Shown here in pieces: positions 60,196 to 64,000 of a stretch of DNA of 64,000 nucleotides. A model generated the notes under the pieces. The model made no database searches. It had not been told where the DNA came from and saw only the letters and a list, made by a program, of their open reading frames with translations. Every line of letters begins with the position of its first letter. The first letter of the stretch is position 1. The position numbers and the translations under genes were made by a program. This DNA comes from Torreya grandis. Taxonomy: Eukaryota > Streptophyta > Pinopsida > Cupressales > Taxaceae. The DNA lies in the NCBI GenBank assembly GCA_037957365.1, contig JARHVA010002374.1:866501-930500 (forward strand), given 5' to 3'.

Positions 60196-63100
60196 ATTAT
60201 CATCATCAAATTTTCTCAAACTGACTAGATTCTCCATTCTCAGCACACACAACATATATATAGGTGTCAATTGCATACAAGTCTGTACAGACCAATTGAA
60301 GTTGATATAAGGTGGATTAATAATTGTCTTAATCTCTATATACCACTAAGGAATGGTAATGGGAGTGTGAAGTGGTTGGATAGGGTTTAAAAACCCAAGA
60401 GTTCAAGAGATGATCCTATTTAATTTATATAGTCAAATGAGACCTACATGCCTCTATGCCTATAGGTCCTCATTTTGGATATTTATCAACATAAAAAAAA
60501 CATAAGGGAGCATAAAATATGGAAACTTGATGAGATATAAGATGAGATGGATCATAGAAGAGATCAAAGAACACAAAGATACCTAGATAGTCAAGAGAAA
60601 GGTGGAATTGAGTTGATAGTCTTAACACCTACACCCATACTATCATCACCTACAACTATACTATTACATTTAATTCAATATCTCAAGCCTGATTATGGGT
60701 TTGGGATTAAATATGTGTATTTATTTGGTGGGTTTTAGTGAATAGGTGACTATAAAAAGTCATTAGGGTCAACAGGACCTAAAGAAGACTCAAGACTAGG
60801 AAGGTTGTCAAAGTGGAGAGTAGAATGGCTTCCTACAGTCCATACAAGACCATTCAAGTGTGTTGGAGGTGGCATAAGACTTGGTCATAGAATTTTTCAT
60901 ACCAATAATAGTTTCAAGGAGGTGTGTAATGACTTTATAGGTTTTTAAAGCTAAGACAATCTAGGAAGTGTCTCTTTGTATGGCACTAACATTTAAAAAG
61001 TGACCTACAGGCTCTAGGCCTGTAGGTCCACATTTTTGGCCCATGATCATCACTCTCTAATATAAAGTGAAAAAAAATAGTGAAGGTTTAATACAAAACC
61101 AAATGAATATAGTGATACAACTCATTAAGGAGTAGCTAGGCCATTCACTATCAAGATGAAAATGAAATTATGTTGACAAGCCCTAAAAGAAGACATATAG
61201 TACTGTGTAAAGTAGTATGTACTATATAGAAAGGTACTTGATGGTAAATGAAAAGTGATTTGAAAGTGTCATATAATAATTTTCAGACCCTATGGACATT
61301 GGAAATTTATATAAGCTCATAGATTTGTAAGGAGTTGAGTGATGTTGAAGGAGAAGTCAAGACTCCCTAGAGAACTTACAGCCAGGGTAACTGAAACCTA
61401 CAACCAAATACAAGAAAGGAAAACATAACCAAGTCTCTATGTGACATGAACTTATTTTATATTGGGTCAAAGAAGTTATAGGATAATTGTGATATGAATA
61501 TTTAAGCTACAAAGATGACTTGGTTGGTTTCCAAGAGAGATTAGTAACCCAAGGAAAGTAGAGTGATAGTCTCTTGAGTCTGTACAAAGCATTCAAAGCC
61601 CACTTACATCCATGTCTTAAAGGTGTAGGTTGAAATTGACTTCATGAAGGGACATTTGAGGTGTTTTAAAGAATTGAAACCTAATTATATATTAAAATAT
61701 GTTCATAAACCATTAAAGAGGATCAAATGTAGGAGTGAGATCTCAAACTCCAAAACATACTCAAGAGACCCTCTTAAAGACACCTACAAGTCTGTATAAT
61801 ACTGTGATTATTAGCAAGGAAAAGTGGTAAAAATTTATTGAAATAGTATAATGAGAGATTTTTAAACCTAATTTGGGACTAAAAATAGGTTCAATAACAT
61901 TGAATACACCATTGGGATAGTAAGTGATGTGATTGGTAAGGTAAAAAACCAAACATAGTCAAGTGACCTTAAAGGCCACCTATAGTAAAGATTAAAAGAG
62001 CAGCTCATTTTGAAGCCTAAATAATGAAATAAAAAGATTGGTATTGAAAGGTTATTGAACCCACTAAGACTTCAACTCAAATTCAAATAAGACAAATATA
62101 TTTGAAGGGATACTGATGTAGTAGATGAAAACTTAAACTCCAAGAGATAGTCAAGTGTTCTAATTGGTAGGTTACATACCTATTTAAAGGGTAAACTTAA
62201 TATTAAATATTGATTAATAATTAAAAAAGGTATTTAAGGTTTATTTAAACCCAAATAGATTCAAATACTATTGAAAATAACATGACATGACTGACGAGGT
62301 CCTAAATGCATAGAGGAACACAGACAACCATCCTAAGAAAGGCACATACAGGCTATAATGAGAAGTAGGCTGGTCATGAGCCTAAAAGAATGGAAAATAA
62401 TTATGTAAAGAGTTATCAATACCATGATAATACCAAATGGAACATTAAAATATTGATCAAAACTAGGTTTCACTCCTCTACACATAGTCACAAGCTTATA
62501 TTCCAACCATGAGAGAGTTTGTTGTGTTGAGGGTCCTATAGTTAAAATTATGATTTGAAAACTAGTCCAAAGGGTGTTAATGAATATAAAAATGCATCCA
62601 TGATCATTTAAAGGCCTTAATAATAGTGTATATACCCATTTTTTTGTCTTAGACCTTGCCCACTCCATTGGTAAGGGGCAACCTTGAGACTAAGTGGGTC
62701 CATTTGGTCTCAAAGTATAAAACAAGCTGCCAAACCTCATGAAAGGATATTTAGGTATTAAAAATCCATGGAAAAAGTTTAAATACACCAAAAATTGGTA
62801 AAAAATATCATGATTTAACTCAAATGCCCTTGAAGGCTAGTAAGAAGGAGATAGGCTCTAAACCCTAAGTATCCTAACTAGTGTACCATAAACATACAGA
62901 GGGGTAAAAAGGAATTAAAAATAATGTGAAATCATGTGAAGGGATTTTTTAGATATTTATGAAAACATCCAAATAATTTAAATTATTTTTGAGACATAAA
63001 ACTTAGATTTGACCTCTTTTAAGCCTCAAGAATGCTAAGCAAGCCACTTGAAGAGTAACTTTGCATAATCATACCATCTCTCAAAATTTTCATGAGGATG

Positions 63101-64000
63101 TGAGACATTTTGGATAGATTATTAGGTTATTAAATAAGTTTTTACAAGTATAATTAGGTCAGTTGGACATATTTTCTTTATGAACAATCGTTAAGACCCC
63201 AGATGGGTCTTAAACCCTTCTAAAACCTTGATTATGACTAGTCAAGGGAAATGGAATTAAAATTCATATATAATGACATTTTTTTATCCAAAAACATATT
63301 TTATGTTGTTTAGGACTCCAAATAGGTTATGAAAATGTACTTTGATGCTGATGTTACTTGTATGAATTTCCAAAAATGCCCTATTTTTGCATGTTTTTAG
63401 TGTTTTTTAGGTGTTCTATGAATGGGAGAACATCCCAATTATGGGATGAGGTAATTTTTGAGTTTTAATAATTATTAAATCTCAAAAAAATCCATGGAAT
63501 ATTCTGGAAGTGATCAAAATAGGCCCATTTTCTAAGGCAGTCTCAAACAGGCTCAAAATGGGACTAGGTGACATGGTGGTTTCTTTGTTTACATACTTCC
63601 ATAGGGTATTAGGACTCTAAATTTTACATGGAGTATGGTATTATGATATATAAATTTAATCAAGAACTTTTTACTATTTTAACATGTGTGGGTGGTCATT
63701 TGATCTAAATTTCTCTTTCTGGGCCTAAGAGGGCTAGTTAGGCCTAATTGGAGAAGAAAATGAAGGAAAAGGAGTACTTAAACTTGGATTATGATCATGA
63801 AATTTTGTGTGTATATTTAAGGGGATAGAGGGTACTAAAAAATGTGACAAATTTTTTAATTTTATTCGTAAAATATTATGTACAAGGAGCTTTTTAGGAA
63901 TCTAGGGATATAAGGAATGGGTGCTAAAGCATGCTATATGAGCAAAATTGAATATTTTGGACTACTTGATGGATCCAAGTGAATTGTTTCAAGTTTTATG
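60196..64000. repeat. Putative long LTR, right part, off-window
   Basis: Non-coding to the window end. The first half holds the inverted-type array at 60442-62343. From 62400 on, no repeat or coding frame stands out; the 111-codon minus ORF at 62333-62668 has no motif. Probably the continuation of 53292-54852 after removal of solo LTR C. Confidence 0.35.
60442..62343 (-). repeat. Degenerate about 190-bp tandem array, inverted relative to LTR A
   Basis: CACCTACA-type cores recur at 60442, 60626, 60831, 61003, 61191 (weak), 61374, 61601, 61781, 61977, 62171 (weak) and 62343. Steps are 172-227 bp, mean about 190. Several are preceded by CTCAAGAGA or AGTCAAGTGA. The reverse complement resembles the A-family units, for example ACTCAAGAGA...AAAGACACCTACAAG against AAGTGCCTATAGGTGTCTTTAGACTCTTG. 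Confidence 0.6.

Noticed and set aside
60442..62343. Regularly spaced short cores considered as a CRISPR-like array
   Set aside because: Spacing is about 190 bp, cores are degenerate, the units between them are related to each other, and the sequence is eukaryotic.
62333..62668. 111-codon minus-strand ORF with hydrophobic segments
   Set aside because: No motif, no partner copy, no codon or context support in AT-rich repeat sequence. Length is within chance.
1..64000. tRNA, rRNA or other structural RNA genes, and host protein genes
   Set aside because: No tRNA-like cloverleaf, rRNA text or intron-exon gene structure was recognised. The only tRNA-related text is the primer-binding sites.

Overview
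This window looks like intergenic heterochromatin from a large plant genome. It is AT-rich, has no recognisable host gene, rRNA or tRNA, and is built from nested, decayed LTR retrotransposons. Copia-type and Ty3/Gypsy-type Gag domains and Met-tRNA primer sites point to a seed plant. The very long LTRs and old nested insertions are conifer- or gymnosperm-like, but the sequence does not prove that. Nearly every reading frame is broken. Many of the in-frame stops are TAA or TAG where related proteins have Gln, as cytosine deamination would give.

Left flank (1-14055): a minus-strand gag remnant next to a long (TG)n tract; a diverged pair of LTR-like repeats (about 2102-3400 and 9462-10400); a plus-strand Ty3/Gypsy gag (3660-5300); and a plus-strand gag-pro fragment (11074-13190) with an aspartic protease, a coiled-coil stretch and a second protease-like segment.

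Core (14056-52651): one minus-strand Copia-type element, here called X, with 3.49-kb LTRs (14056-18635 and 32240-52651). It has a gag gene and no pol. Other elements broke it up. A 1090-bp solo LTR (14227-15316, TSD TGGGA) sits in its left LTR. Element Y (19406-30533, TSD CTTAG/TTTAG) sits in its gag between two zinc-knuckle regions. Element T (23421-27095, TSD TTGAT, 438-bp LTRs) sits inside Y. Element A (32867-49783, 5.1/4.8-kb LTRs) sits in its right LTR, and element P (39900-44934) sits inside A. Each X LTR preserves the empty site for the insertion in the other. LTR divergence, counted by eye, falls with nesting depth: X about 15%, Y about 12% (short samples), T about 3% (full length).

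Right flank (52652-64000): a 3' end with a polypurine tract (53285) leading into a putative long LTR. That LTR is split by a 5.34-kb solo LTR (54853-60195) of the A family. Beyond it lies a degenerate array with a period of about 190 bp (60442-62343) that resembles the A-family LTR array in inverted orientation.

No reverse transcriptase, RNase H or integrase was recognised anywhere. Every element with both ends visible therefore appears non-autonomous: X carries gag only; Y carries gag with a G-patch-like segment; P carries a gag knuckle, G-patch and protease; A carries only an ORF antisense to its inferred direction; T carries a long, unrecognised charged ORF. The least explained object is element T, the youngest insertion with two visible LTRs, whose whole coding space is one broken Lys/Glu-rich ORF of roughly 780 codons.
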